From: Candidatus Roizmanbacteria bacterium CG22_combo_CG10-13_8_21_14_all_34_12
GTDB lineage: Bacteria > Patescibacteriota > Microgenomatia > UBA1406 > GWC2-37-13
NCBI GenBank assembly: GCA_002786595.1
Contig: PCTC01000035.1
Span: 1-7,689 of the forward strand
Direction: 5' to 3'
Length of the DNA stretch: 7,689 nt
Shown here: positions 1 to 5,930 of the stretch, piece after piece
Layout: the number at the start of each line of letters is the position of its first letter
Position numbering within the stretch: position 1 is the stretch's first letter
Notes under the pieces: model-generated
Database searches by the model: none
What the model was told of the DNA's origin: nothing
Seen by the model: only the letters and a program-made list of their open reading frames with translations
Translations under genes and position numbers: made by a program

Positions 1-1
1 G

Positions 2-589
2 TCTAAATTATCATTAATATCTGAATTAAATTTAGCGTCCAAATTAAAAATTAAAGGCAGTATTGTTCATCTTGGCTCTTTTAAAGATCAAAAATCAAAT
101 ATTAAATATCAAAAATTAATATCAAATATCAAGGAGATACTAAAAAAAACGCCTCAAGACACATTTTTTATAATTGAAAATTCCGGAAATAGAAAAATCG
201 GACAGACACTTGAAGAAATTGCTCAAATAGTCAAAGACGTCAATAACCCACGAGTTAGACTTTGTTTTGACACTTGTCATTTATTTTCGAATGGCTATAA
301 ATTCGACACTGCCAAAGAATTAGATGTTTTTCTTGACAAGCTTGATAAACTTGATCTACTTGACAAACTTGAAGTCTGGCATTTGAACGACAGTCGCGAT
401 GAATTTAATTCCGGCCACGACCGCCATGATAATATTGGAGAAGGAAAAATGAATATTGATGAATTTAAGATTTTATTAAATCACAAAAAAATGAAAAACT
501 ATCCTTTTATTATTGAAACGCCTGGATTCGACGGTAACGGCCCTGACCAAAAAAACCTCGATATTTTAAAATCCCTTATTACTTCCTAA
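2..589 (+). CDS. nfo: Endonuclease IV (AP endonuclease), 5' end outside the window
   Basis: This is a zinc-dependent apurinic/apyrimidinic endonuclease of base excision repair, which cuts the DNA backbone 5' of abasic sites. The frame is open from base 2 to TAA at 587-589, giving 195 residues of a protein that is usually about 280 long, so roughly the first 85 residues lie upstream. Expected metal ligands of the TIM-barrel family appear in order: His in VHLGS (68-70), Glu in IENSG (176-178), Asp and His in FDTCH (269-271, 278-280), His in WHLND (380-382), Asp and His in DRH (419-427), and Glu in IETP (515-517). Only the first family histidine, before the window, cannot be checked. The TTG at 383 lies inside the conserved HLNDS motif and is not a start. 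Two local oddities are an ATCAA-rich stretch (87-132) and a 9-bp tandem repeat (332-373) just before WHLND. The family call is very secure. Confidence 0.93.
   Translation, partial: SKLSLISELNLASKLKIKGSIVHLGSFKDQKSNIKYQKLISNIKEILKKTPQDTFFIIENSGNRKIGQTLEEIAQIVKDVNNPRVRLCFDTCHLFSNGYKFDTAKELDVFLDKLDKLDLLDKLEVWHLNDSRDEFNSGHDRHDNIGEGKMNIDEFKILLNHKKMKNYPFIIETPGFDGNGPDQKNLDILKSLITS
87..132 (+). repeat. ATCAA-rich low-complexity stretch inside nfo
   Basis: ATCAA occurs at 87, 94, 108, 121 and 128, so the spacing is 7, 14, 13 and 7. The stretch is read as a lysine-, asparagine- and isoleucine-rich helix between the HLGS and IENSG motifs of endonuclease IV. The distance between those motifs is about the same as in the E. 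coli enzyme, so it is a compositional replacement rather than an insertion. Confidence 0.5.
332..373 (+). repeat. 9-bp tandem repeat inside nfo (CTTGAYAAR units)
   Basis: Consecutive units are CTTGACAAG (332), CTTGATAAA (341), CTTGATCTA (350), CTTGACAAA (359) and a partial CTTGAA (368). The unit is three codons, so copy changes keep the frame, and it is read as LDK-LDK-LDL-LDK-LE. It lies just before the WHLND metal-binding motif, where other endonuclease IV proteins have a shorter segment. I estimate about four extra residues here, consistent with slippage expansion. Confidence 0.75.
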
Positions 590-604
590 TTTTGGATTGT
601 TATG

Positions 605-644
605 GCCATTCGTGTCTGACCTCCGAGGTCAGACAAGGCATGGC
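605..644. repeat. GC-rich palindrome in the nfo-cca gap
   Basis: The core at 613-635 is a perfect inverted repeat: TGTCTGACCTC, one central C, then GAGGTCAGACA, giving 11-bp arms. Around it a weaker outer stem can form from GCCA (605-608) and TGGC (641-644) with mismatches between. It stands out in an otherwise AT-rich gap. No T-tract follows immediately, which argues against a simple intrinsic terminator for nfo. It could be a dispersed palindromic repeat, a protein-binding site or a transcript-end hairpin; the window cannot tell these apart. Confidence 0.75.
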
Positions 645-653
645 GTAATCGAC

Positions 654-682
654 TTTTAAGAATCTCATTGAAGAGCTATAAT
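654..682 (+). promoter_or_regulatory. Putative cca promoter with perfect TATAAT box
   Basis: TATAAT at 677-682 matches the -10 consensus exactly. At a 17-bp spacing the -35 position (654-659) reads TTTTAA, a weak match. The box occupies -12 to -7 relative to the ATG at 689, so transcription would begin at or next to the A of the start codon and give a leaderless mRNA. This placement supports 689 as the cca start. AT-rich DNA yields such boxes by chance, so the call is moderate. Confidence 0.5.
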
Positions 683-688
683 AGCTAT

Positions 689-2017
689 ATGATTAAACTA
701 CCAAAAGAAGTTGTGGAACTGATGAAAAAATTTCAGGAAAATAAGTTCCAAATCTATGTTGTTGGTGGTGCCGTTCGTGATGCACTTTTGAATAAAGAGG
801 TTGATAACTGGGATTTTACAACCAATGCAACCCCAAAACAAATCCAAAAGTTATTTTCTGATTCTTTTTACAATAATATCTACGGGACGGTTTCAATTCC
901 AAAAGATAAAATTATTTTTGAAATCACCCCCTTTCGCACCGAATCCGATTATTCCGATTCCCGCCATCCGGAAAAAATCGAATGGGCAAAAACCGTTGAA
1001 GAGGATCTTTCGCGAAGAGATTTTACAATCAACGCCATTGCGTTTGACGGAAAAAATATTATAGATCCATACGAAGGTCAAAAAGATTTATCTAACAAAT
1101 TAATTAGGGCCGTTGGAGATTCAGACACCCGATTCAAAGAAGATGCCCTTAGACTACTTCGAGCTATTCGTTTTACTTCTCAATTAGGATTTCTCATTGA
1201 AGATAAAACCCGTGATTCCATTCAAAAAAATGCTTCGTTGATTATTAAAATTTCCGCTGAAAGAATCAGGGATGAGTTTCTAAAAATTTTAGGCGGAGAT
1301 CATCCTTCTGAAGGGATACTTTTTTTGAAAAGCACTGGATTACTTTCATATATTCTGCCAGAAGTTGACGTTTGTTTTACCATTCCCCAAAAAAGCCCCA
1401 AGCGTCATCATATCTATGATGTTGGAACACATTTGGTTATGGCTCTCAAATATTGTCCCTCAAAAGATCCAATAACCAGATTTGCCACTTTAATCCATGA
1501 TATTGGTAAAGCTAAAACTTTTTATAAGGACGGAAAAACCGACTTAATTACTTTTTATAATCACGAAGTCGTTGGAAAAAAACAGACAGAAATTATTGCT
1601 GACCGGTTTAAACTTTCAAATAAACAAAAAGATAAGTTGGTAACTCTCGTCGCCGAACATCAGTTTACAGTTTCGGAAACTCAAACAGATAAAGCCGTCC
1701 GACGATTTATTCGGGGTGTCACAAAAGAATATCTGCGGGATATGCTAGATCTTCGAACAGCCGACCGAATAGGTTCGGGGACGACACCTACATCTTGGCG
1801 AACCGAACTTTTTAAAAAAAGACTTGAGGAAGTTCAAAAACAACCTTTCCAGATTAAAGATTTAAAAATTGATGGGGATGATGTGATGAAAATTTTAAAA
1901 ATAAAACCAGGGAAAAAAGTTGGAGAAATATTAAAAAATCTTTTTGATCAAGTTGTCGATGGTAAAATTAAAAATGAAAAACATTCCCTCCTTAAACAGA
2001 TTACTTTAATTAATTAA
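689..2017 (+). CDS. cca: CCA tRNA nucleotidyltransferase, class II, with HD domain
   Basis: The enzyme adds or repairs the 3' CCA end of tRNAs from CTP and ATP. From ATG 689 it has 442 residues. The polymerase head comes first: GGAVRD (26-31), then DNWDF (39-43), EEDLSRRDFTINA (about 104-116) and the nucleotide-selecting segment RFKEDALRLLRAIRF (148-162, with E151, D152 and R155). An HD phosphohydrolase-type domain follows, with H241, H248, H270-D271 (IHDIGK), H292 and H324. The C-terminal segment DGDDVMKIL...GKIKNEKH resembles the tail of class II CCA enzymes. The odd feature is that the catalytic DxD pair appears as N40-W41-D42, with an Asp just before it. A TTG at 668 would add seven residues, but it lies upstream of the TATAAT box, so ATG 689 is preferred. 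The 3' end overlaps the convergent hydrolase gene by 8 bp. Specificity (full CCA or only part of it) cannot be told from sequence. Confidence 0.92.
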   Translation: MIKLPKEVVELMKKFQENKFQIYVVGGAVRDALLNKEVDNWDFTTNATPKQIQKLFSDSFYNNIYGTVSIPKDKIIFEITPFRTESDYSDSRHPEKIEWAKTVEEDLSRRDFTINAIAFDGKNIIDPYEGQKDLSNKLIRAVGDSDTRFKEDALRLLRAIRFTSQLGFLIEDKTRDSIQKNASLIIKISAERIRDEFLKILGGDHPSEGILFLKSTGLLSYILPEVDVCFTIPQKSPKRHHIYDVGTHLVMALKYCPSKDPITRFATLIHDIGKAKTFYKDGKTDLITFYNHEVVGKKQTEIIADRFKLSNKQKDKLVTLVAEHQFTVSETQTDKAVRRFIRGVTKEYLRDMLDLRTADRIGSGTTPTSWRTELFKKRLEEVQKQPFQIKDLKIDGDDVMKILKIKPGKKVGEILKNLFDQVVDGKIKNEKHSLLKQITLIN

Positions 2018-2621
2018 AGTATATTTTTTCATCTTCAATGATTGTATCTTCTCCATGACCCGAATAAATAATTGTCTCTCTTGGTAATTCAAATATTTTT
2101 TTTAATGATTTTTTTAGATCAACTTTACTACTATATGATAAATCAGTCCGACCAACGGCTTCCTTAAACAAGGTGTCTCCGGTAAACAAAGCATTTTCTT
2201 TCGGAAAATAAAAACAACAACTTCCTGGAGTATGACCGGGAGTAAAAATAATTTTCAATTTGCTTGCCCACCGAAGCCTTGGCGAAGGTGGGAAATTTTC
2301 TAAGTGATTAATTGGCAAAATAATTGGTTTATAACCTAAAAAATGTTCCGCTGTTTGTTCTAGTCTATCAATCAGAAACTTATCTTTTTCATGAATAATT
2401 AATGGCAAACTAATTGATTGTTGAATTTCGCCAACAGCCATCACGTGATCGAAGTGTCCGTGAGTTGCCAACATTCCGACTAAATTCAGTTGTTGCCTTT
2501 GTAGTTCTTCAAGAATAAACGGGGCATCGTCGGCTGGATCAATGATGAGACAGTCTTGATCATCAATTAAGAAATAGCAATTCGCCTGTAATTGTCCTAA
2601 TGAATATTTAACAATTTTCAT
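2010..2621 (-). CDS. MBL-fold metallo-hydrolase (glyoxalase II-like)
   Basis: This is a 203-residue metallo-beta-lactamase-fold hydrolase, probably cytoplasmic and binding two metals. Expected ligands are visible: THGHFDH (H54, H56, D58, H59), PGHTPGS (H130), FTGDTLF (D149) and SGHGEDT (H189). The arrangement resembles the YcbL / hydroxyacylglutathione-hydrolase-like group, whose members often lack a proven substrate; true glutathione thioesterase activity is not implied. The start is ATG 2621, whose A is also the last base of the upstream zinc-ribbon TAA (TAATG), and the MKIVKYSLGQLQANCY beginning is typical of the family. A GTG at 2636 would add five residues and is less likely. Residues 110-120 (FPPSPRLRWAS) are encoded by a palindromic repeat and sit in a loop before the strand leading to PGHTPGS. 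The gene ends in TTAATTAA shared with cca. Confidence 0.88.
   Translation of the reverse strand: MKIVKYSLGQLQANCYFLIDDQDCLIIDPADDAPFILEELQRQQLNLVGMLATHGHFDHVMAVGEIQQSISLPLIIHEKDKFLIDRLEQTAEHFLGYKPIILPINHLENFPPSPRLRWASKLKIIFTPGHTPGSCCFYFPKENALFTGDTLFKEAVGRTDLSYSSKVDLKKSLKKIFELPRETIIYSGHGEDTIIEDEKIYFN
2267..2292. repeat. Palindromic repeat translated in frame within the MBL hydrolase
   Basis: On the plus strand the order is CCCACC, GAA, GCC, TT, GGC, GAA, GGTGGG: an outer 6-bp stem, a symmetrical GAA/GAA internal loop and an inner 3-bp stem with a two-base turn. It is much richer in GC than the surrounding gene. On the coding (minus) strand, with flanks, it is read without a stop as FPPSPRLRWAS, a Pro/Arg/Trp-rich peptide unlike the rest of the protein. 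It looks like an inserted palindromic element rather than ancestral coding sequence. Confidence 0.65.
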
Positions 2622-3118
2622 TATGATTTCATCCACTCAACATAGTCGCATCCGCCTGGCGTTTTTGTGGCCGGATCCCAGGTTGCAGTTGAACATTTTT
2701 TTAGTTTTTTTCCACTAGCCGTTGTAAAGAGAACTAATTTTGCCTGACATTTTGGACAATCTTCCTCTAACTTTTCCGTAGTTCCTTTTATCCATTCAAT
2801 ATAATCGCACCCTCCTGCCGTCTTCGTGGCGGGATCCCAGGTAGCCGTTGAACATTTCTTCATTTTTTTACCCATTCTAGTAACTGCAGAAACAAGTGGG
2901 GCATCACATTTTGGACATTTTTCATCTAAGGTAACTGGTTCAACTTCTAACCACTTTACAAAAACACACCCATCAATTGTGTGAGTTTCCGGGTTCCAAC
3001 TTCCCTTCGAACAACGTTGTAATTTCTTTCCCGACTTTGTCTCAAAAACTTCACCTAATGGCGAACCACACTTTGGACAAATATCTGATCCTTTCTCCGA
3101 AGTTTTATCATTTTTCAT
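2621..3118 (-). CDS. Triple tandem zinc-ribbon protein (topoisomerase I tail-like)
   Basis: The 165-residue protein consists of three copies of one module, each with four cysteines: C14/C17/C36/C51, C68/C71/C89/C104 and C121/C124/C142/C157. The pattern is CPKC, 17-18 residues, C, 14 residues, C, followed by an aromatic pair and Trp. Each module also carries GKK(L/M)-x-(R/K)CS and W-(D/N)-P-x-T. The repeat period is 53-54 residues; modules 2 and 3 are nearly identical in their second halves, so that duplication is recent. The layout recalls the C-terminal zinc ribbons of bacterial topoisomerase I, which bind single-stranded DNA, but no topoisomerase domain is present. Binding nucleic acid is therefore an inference. 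There is no signal peptide or membrane segment. The gene follows secF by 34 bp and is joined to the hydrolase gene by TAATG. ATG 3118 has no clear ribosome-binding site. Confidence 0.75.
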   Translation of the reverse strand: MKNDKTSEKGSDICPKCGSPLGEVFETKSGKKLQRCSKGSWNPETHTIDGCVFVKWLEVEPVTLDEKCPKCDAPLVSAVTRMGKKMKKCSTATWDPATKTAGGCDYIEWIKGTTEKLEEDCPKCQAKLVLFTTASGKKLKKCSTATWDPATKTPGGCDYVEWMKS

Positions 3119-3124
3119 ATAATA

Positions 3125-3130
3125 TTTATA
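3125..3130 (-). promoter_or_regulatory. Possible -10 box for the zinc-ribbon gene
   Basis: TATAAA on the minus strand lies at -12 to -7 relative to ATG 3118, the same register as the TATAAT box of cca. It could start a leaderless transcript for the zinc-ribbon and hydrolase pair, separate from secDF. No convincing -35 box is seen, and the 34-bp gap is almost pure A/T, so a chance match is quite possible. Confidence 0.3.
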
Positions 3131-3152
3131 AAATTTATAATAGTTATGAACA

Positions 3153-4019
3153 TTATTTTTGTTTACGATTTTTCAACCAGACTAAAATTGGTGTGGCCAC
3201 AAACGGTGAGGAATATGTACCGGTAATTGTGCCAATTAAAAGGGTTAAGATAAAAAATCTTATTGTTGATCCACCCATCATTGTCAATGCCAACAACATG
3301 AAAACTATTGTCATTGAATTATTGAGTGAACGAACCATTGTTTCAGTCAAAGCCTGATTGGACGCAGATTCAATTTCCAAGCTTCCCTGTTCTTGATTAT
3401 ATTCACGAATCTTGTCAAAAATTACAATCGTATCATGAACTGAAAAAGACATTGTTGTTAATACTGCGGTCACAAACATTGTATCAACTTCAGCTCCAAA
3501 AAAATGACATAATAATGAGTAAGTACCAACAACGACTAATAAATCATGAAGCATTGCAAGTACGGCTGAAAAAGCAAAATTAAAACCTTTGAAAGCAAAA
3601 CTCATGTAAATCAAAATTCCTATGATTGCCAAAATAGATGCAATTAAAGTTTTATTGATTGCTTCTTTTCCAAGTATTGGACCAACTGTTTCCGAACGCA
3701 AAACCGTAATTTTAATTTTTAGTTTTGTTTCCAAATCTTTTTTTAATAAAGATTCTTTATTCTGATCTGATACTTTTGTCCTTAATAAAATATTTTTTTC
3801 TTGCAGTTTAAAGTTTACTACTGATATTTTGTTTAAATCCAAAACTTTTTGTATTTTGCTTTTTTCAACTACTTTGTTCATTTGAAATTCAAAATTACTT
3901 CCTCCGGTAAAATCAATCGAGTATCGAAAACCCCATTTGGCAATAGAAAATAAGCCAGCACCAATGACGACTAAGGAAATTAAAAAATACAACCAGCGGT
4001 ATTTTAGAAAATTTATCAT
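3153..4019 (-). CDS. secF: Protein translocase subunit SecF
   Basis: SecF is an inner-membrane partner of SecD that uses the ion gradient to help pull preproteins through SecYEG. The 288-residue protein has the expected plan. A first membrane helix (about 9-27) leads to the signature FRYSIDFTGGS (31-41). An extracytoplasmic domain of about 80 residues comes next, then helices at about 124-143, 148-171, 181-200, 233-250 and 256-278. The conserved SVHDTIVIFDKIRE motif is at 193-206; many SecF proteins have Asn where this one has H195. The tail is basic (KNRKQK). The start is ATG 4019, 19 bp after the secD stop, with only a weak purine run (AAGAA) before it. Cotranscription with secD is expected from spacing and function. 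Confidence 0.95.
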   Translation of the reverse strand: MINFLKYRWLYFLISLVVIGAGLFSIAKWGFRYSIDFTGGSNFEFQMNKVVEKSKIQKVLDLNKISVVNFKLQEKNILLRTKVSDQNKESLLKKDLETKLKIKITVLRSETVGPILGKEAINKTLIASILAIIGILIYMSFAFKGFNFAFSAVLAMLHDLLVVVGTYSLLCHFFGAEVDTMFVTAVLTTMSFSVHDTIVIFDKIREYNQEQGSLEIESASNQALTETMVRSLNNSMTIVFMLLALTMMGGSTIRFFILTLLIGTITGTYSSPFVATPILVWLKNRKQK

Positions 4020-4038
4020 ATTCTTATTAAATAACAGG

Positions 4039-5352
4039 TTAACGGGTTTTATAAAATAAATTAATTAACCGTTTTGTTATCACCACTCCCGTAAACAAAC
4101 TCGTTCCGACTCCAATTGCCAATGTTAGCGCAAATCCTCTCACCATTCCAAATTGGGGCAAAAATTCCCAGTTCAATGGATTAAATAATATAAACGCCAC
4201 TGTTAATGTTGTTATATTAGCATCCTTAATCGCATCAATTGCCCGGCCAAAACCTAAGCGAACGGCAATATCAAAATTTTTACCTGCTCGAAGCTCTTCT
4301 TTAATTCTTTCAAAAATCAAAATATTTGAATCGACCGCCATCCCGATTGATAAAATAAATCCAGCTATCCCCGGCAGAGTCAAAACTAAAGGAATTGCTT
4401 TAAATATAAACAAAGAAATTAATCCATAGATTAATAAGGCTAGAGAGGCAATAAAACCTAACCGGCCATAATAAATAATCATAAAAATCAAAACCATAAT
4501 TAAACCAATCGTTCCCGCATAAACGCTTTTTCTTACTTCTGTTTCCCCTAAACTAGGACCGATATTTTTTTGCTCAACTAATTTAATCGGTAAGGGTAGA
4601 GCTCCTGAATTAATGGCAATCGTTAATTTTTTTACTTCGTCCGACGTAAAGTTTCCGGTAATACGAGCACTGCCATCTGGTATTTCATTTGATACTGTTG
4701 GTGTCGTTAAAGGAATATTATCTAAGAATATTCCAACCGATTTCCCAATGTTCCTTTTTGTAATTGCCGCAAATAGATCAGTTCCTTTTTTATTAAATTT
4801 TAATCCTACTTCAGGTTTCCCTGTTTGATTATCAAACTCAACTGTAGATTTAAGAATATGAATTCCAGATAGTCCTGTGTCCTTGGTTAGTTGTAAAAAA
4901 ATCGGAGTATTTGTGGCGATTTTTCCATCAGGCAACTCTCTAAATGTTAGTTGGGCTGTTTGACCAATCAGTTTTATCGCTTCTTCGTAATTATTTATTC
5001 CAGGCAAATCAACGCTCAATCGATATTTATCCCCGGTTTTAACTGTCTGTATTTGAGGTTCTGTCACTCCAAAAAAATTAATTCTTCTCTCAATTACATC
5101 CCGGGCTGAATTTAATGCGTCATTTAAATCTTCTTTTTTAACTTTTGAAATATCTGCTTCAAAAATCAAGCTGCTCCCGCCTTTCAAATCTAATCCTAAT
5201 TTTGTCGTAAAATCTTTTTTAACATTGAGTCCAAAAATACTAAAATTCATTTGACTTGGTATCTTGTATTTAGTTTTAATGTTTTCTGGAAGATCAACCC
5301 AAATCAAGCCCAAAAAAACAAGCGCAATAATGATCGATTTGAATATTTTCAT
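4039..5352 (-). CDS. secD: Protein translocase subunit SecD
   Basis: SecD works with SecF in the membrane to drive late steps of Sec-dependent export. At 437 residues it is well below the roughly 615 of E. coli SecD; such compact forms are usual in many bacteria. An N-terminal membrane helix (about 5-20) is followed by the GLDLKGG signature (53-59), a periplasmic P1-type region with RDVIERRINFFGVTEP, and GPSLGETEVRKS just before the second helix. The membrane part holds the IGMAVDSNILIFERIKEEL motif, the SecD counterpart of the SecF DxxIxFDRIRE motif, and ends with helices up to about residue 430. ATG 5352 overlaps the upstream regulator-like gene as ATGA, implying coupled translation; secF follows after 19 bp. 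Confidence 0.95.
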   Translation of the reverse strand: MKIFKSIIIALVFLGLIWVDLPENIKTKYKIPSQMNFSIFGLNVKKDFTTKLGLDLKGGSSLIFEADISKVKKEDLNDALNSARDVIERRINFFGVTEPQIQTVKTGDKYRLSVDLPGINNYEEAIKLIGQTAQLTFRELPDGKIATNTPIFLQLTKDTGLSGIHILKSTVEFDNQTGKPEVGLKFNKKGTDLFAAITKRNIGKSVGIFLDNIPLTTPTVSNEIPDGSARITGNFTSDEVKKLTIAINSGALPLPIKLVEQKNIGPSLGETEVRKSVYAGTIGLIMVLIFMIIYYGRLGFIASLALLIYGLISLFIFKAIPLVLTLPGIAGFILSIGMAVDSNILIFERIKEELRAGKNFDIAVRLGFGRAIDAIKDANITTLTVAFILFNPLNWEFLPQFGMVRGFALTLAIGVGTSLFTGVVITKRLINLFYKTR

Positions 5353-5924
5353 TTTAATAGTTCTTCTTCGACACCAACCAACATAATTTTAGGTTGTTTT
5401 AAAAATCTCCAAATAAAGGGATCGTTATTTTTTTTCCTAAAAATGAATTCACTTTCAGTCATGGTTGAATAATTTATCGGACGTCCAAACTCTTTTTCAA
5501 CTTCGCGAATAATTGATTCAATCTCAACTACTACTATTATTCCCACTAGGAGCAAATAAATCTCATCATCCTTTATTATTAAGTTTTTTGGGAATTTTGT
5601 CGAAACGGCTACAAACTTTATCTTTCCAATCTTTGATAAATTACTGTGGATCGACGACGCCAGCTTATTAGTTTTTGCAAAAATTCTTAAAAATTCATCA
5701 TACAATTGATAGTTTTTATTCAAAGAAAAATAAACTTTATTGAGGCGGCGCTCCCGTAATAATAATTTTTCTTCCGTTAAAATATCAAGTTCGCGCTTAA
5801 CAGCGTTAACCTCTTCATTAATCTCACGTACAACCCGGCGCAGATAAAAATTTTCACTCGGTCGATGAAAAAATAATTCAAGAACCTTCCGCCTCGCTTT
5901 TGATGGGATTATATGTTGTAACAT
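5349..5924 (-). CDS. Winged-helix protein with degenerate nucleotidyltransferase-like domain
   Basis: The 191-residue protein has two parts. Residues about 5-75 look like a winged helix-turn-helix of the ArsR/MarR kind: SKARRKVLELFF, a YLRRVVREI recognition-type helix, the VNAVKRELDILTEEKLL helix, and a wing (RERRLNKVYFSLN). Residues about 100-185 resemble the nucleotidyltransferase-fold tail seen in some wHTH regulators (INYSTMTESEF, DPFIWRFL, KIMLVG). The catalytic Gly-Ser and Asp-x-Asp of active nucleotidyltransferases are not seen; the matching region reads VSTKFPKN and DDEIYLLLVG, so it is probably inactive and may sense a ligand. No membrane segment is convincing, although IYLLLVGIIVVV is very hydrophobic and is probably a core strand. 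The gene overlaps secD by ATGA, which makes a role in controlling this operon plausible but unproven. ATG 5924 lacks a Shine-Dalgarno sequence; TAGAAA lies at -12 to -7. Confidence 0.7.
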   Translation of the reverse strand: MLQHIIPSKARRKVLELFFHRPSENFYLRRVVREINEEVNAVKRELDILTEEKLLLRERRLNKVYFSLNKNYQLYDEFLRIFAKTNKLASSIHSNLSKIGKIKFVAVSTKFPKNLIIKDDEIYLLLVGIIVVVEIESIIREVEKEFGRPINYSTMTESEFIFRKKNNDPFIWRFLKQPKIMLVGVEEELLK

Positions 5925-5930
5925 AAAAAA

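Noticed and set aside
383..589. Separate 68-residue gene starting at TTG 383
   Set aside because: It is the in-frame end of nfo; the frame is open from base 2 and the start would fall inside the HLNDS motif.
613..635. Intrinsic terminator of nfo
   Set aside because: The hairpin is strong but no T-tract follows directly; it is kept as a palindrome of unknown role.
668..688. Seven-residue N-terminal extension of cca from TTG 668
   Set aside because: The ATG at 689 begins a typical protein start, and the likely promoter box (677-682) lies downstream of the TTG.
893..1081. Minus-strand open frame opposite cca, and an alternative plus frame at 801-1064
   Set aside because: Both lie wholly inside the well-supported cca gene and encode no recognisable domain.
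2622..2636. Hydrolase start at GTG 2636
   Set aside because: ATG 2621 gives the usual family N-terminus and a TAATG junction with the zinc-ribbon stop codon.
2977..3583. Plus-strand open frames opposite the zinc-ribbon and secF genes
   Set aside because: Shadow frames of confident minus-strand genes, with no domain signal.
4613..5472. Plus-strand open frames opposite secD and the winged-helix gene
   Set aside because: They overlap strongly supported genes and their translations are not protein-like.
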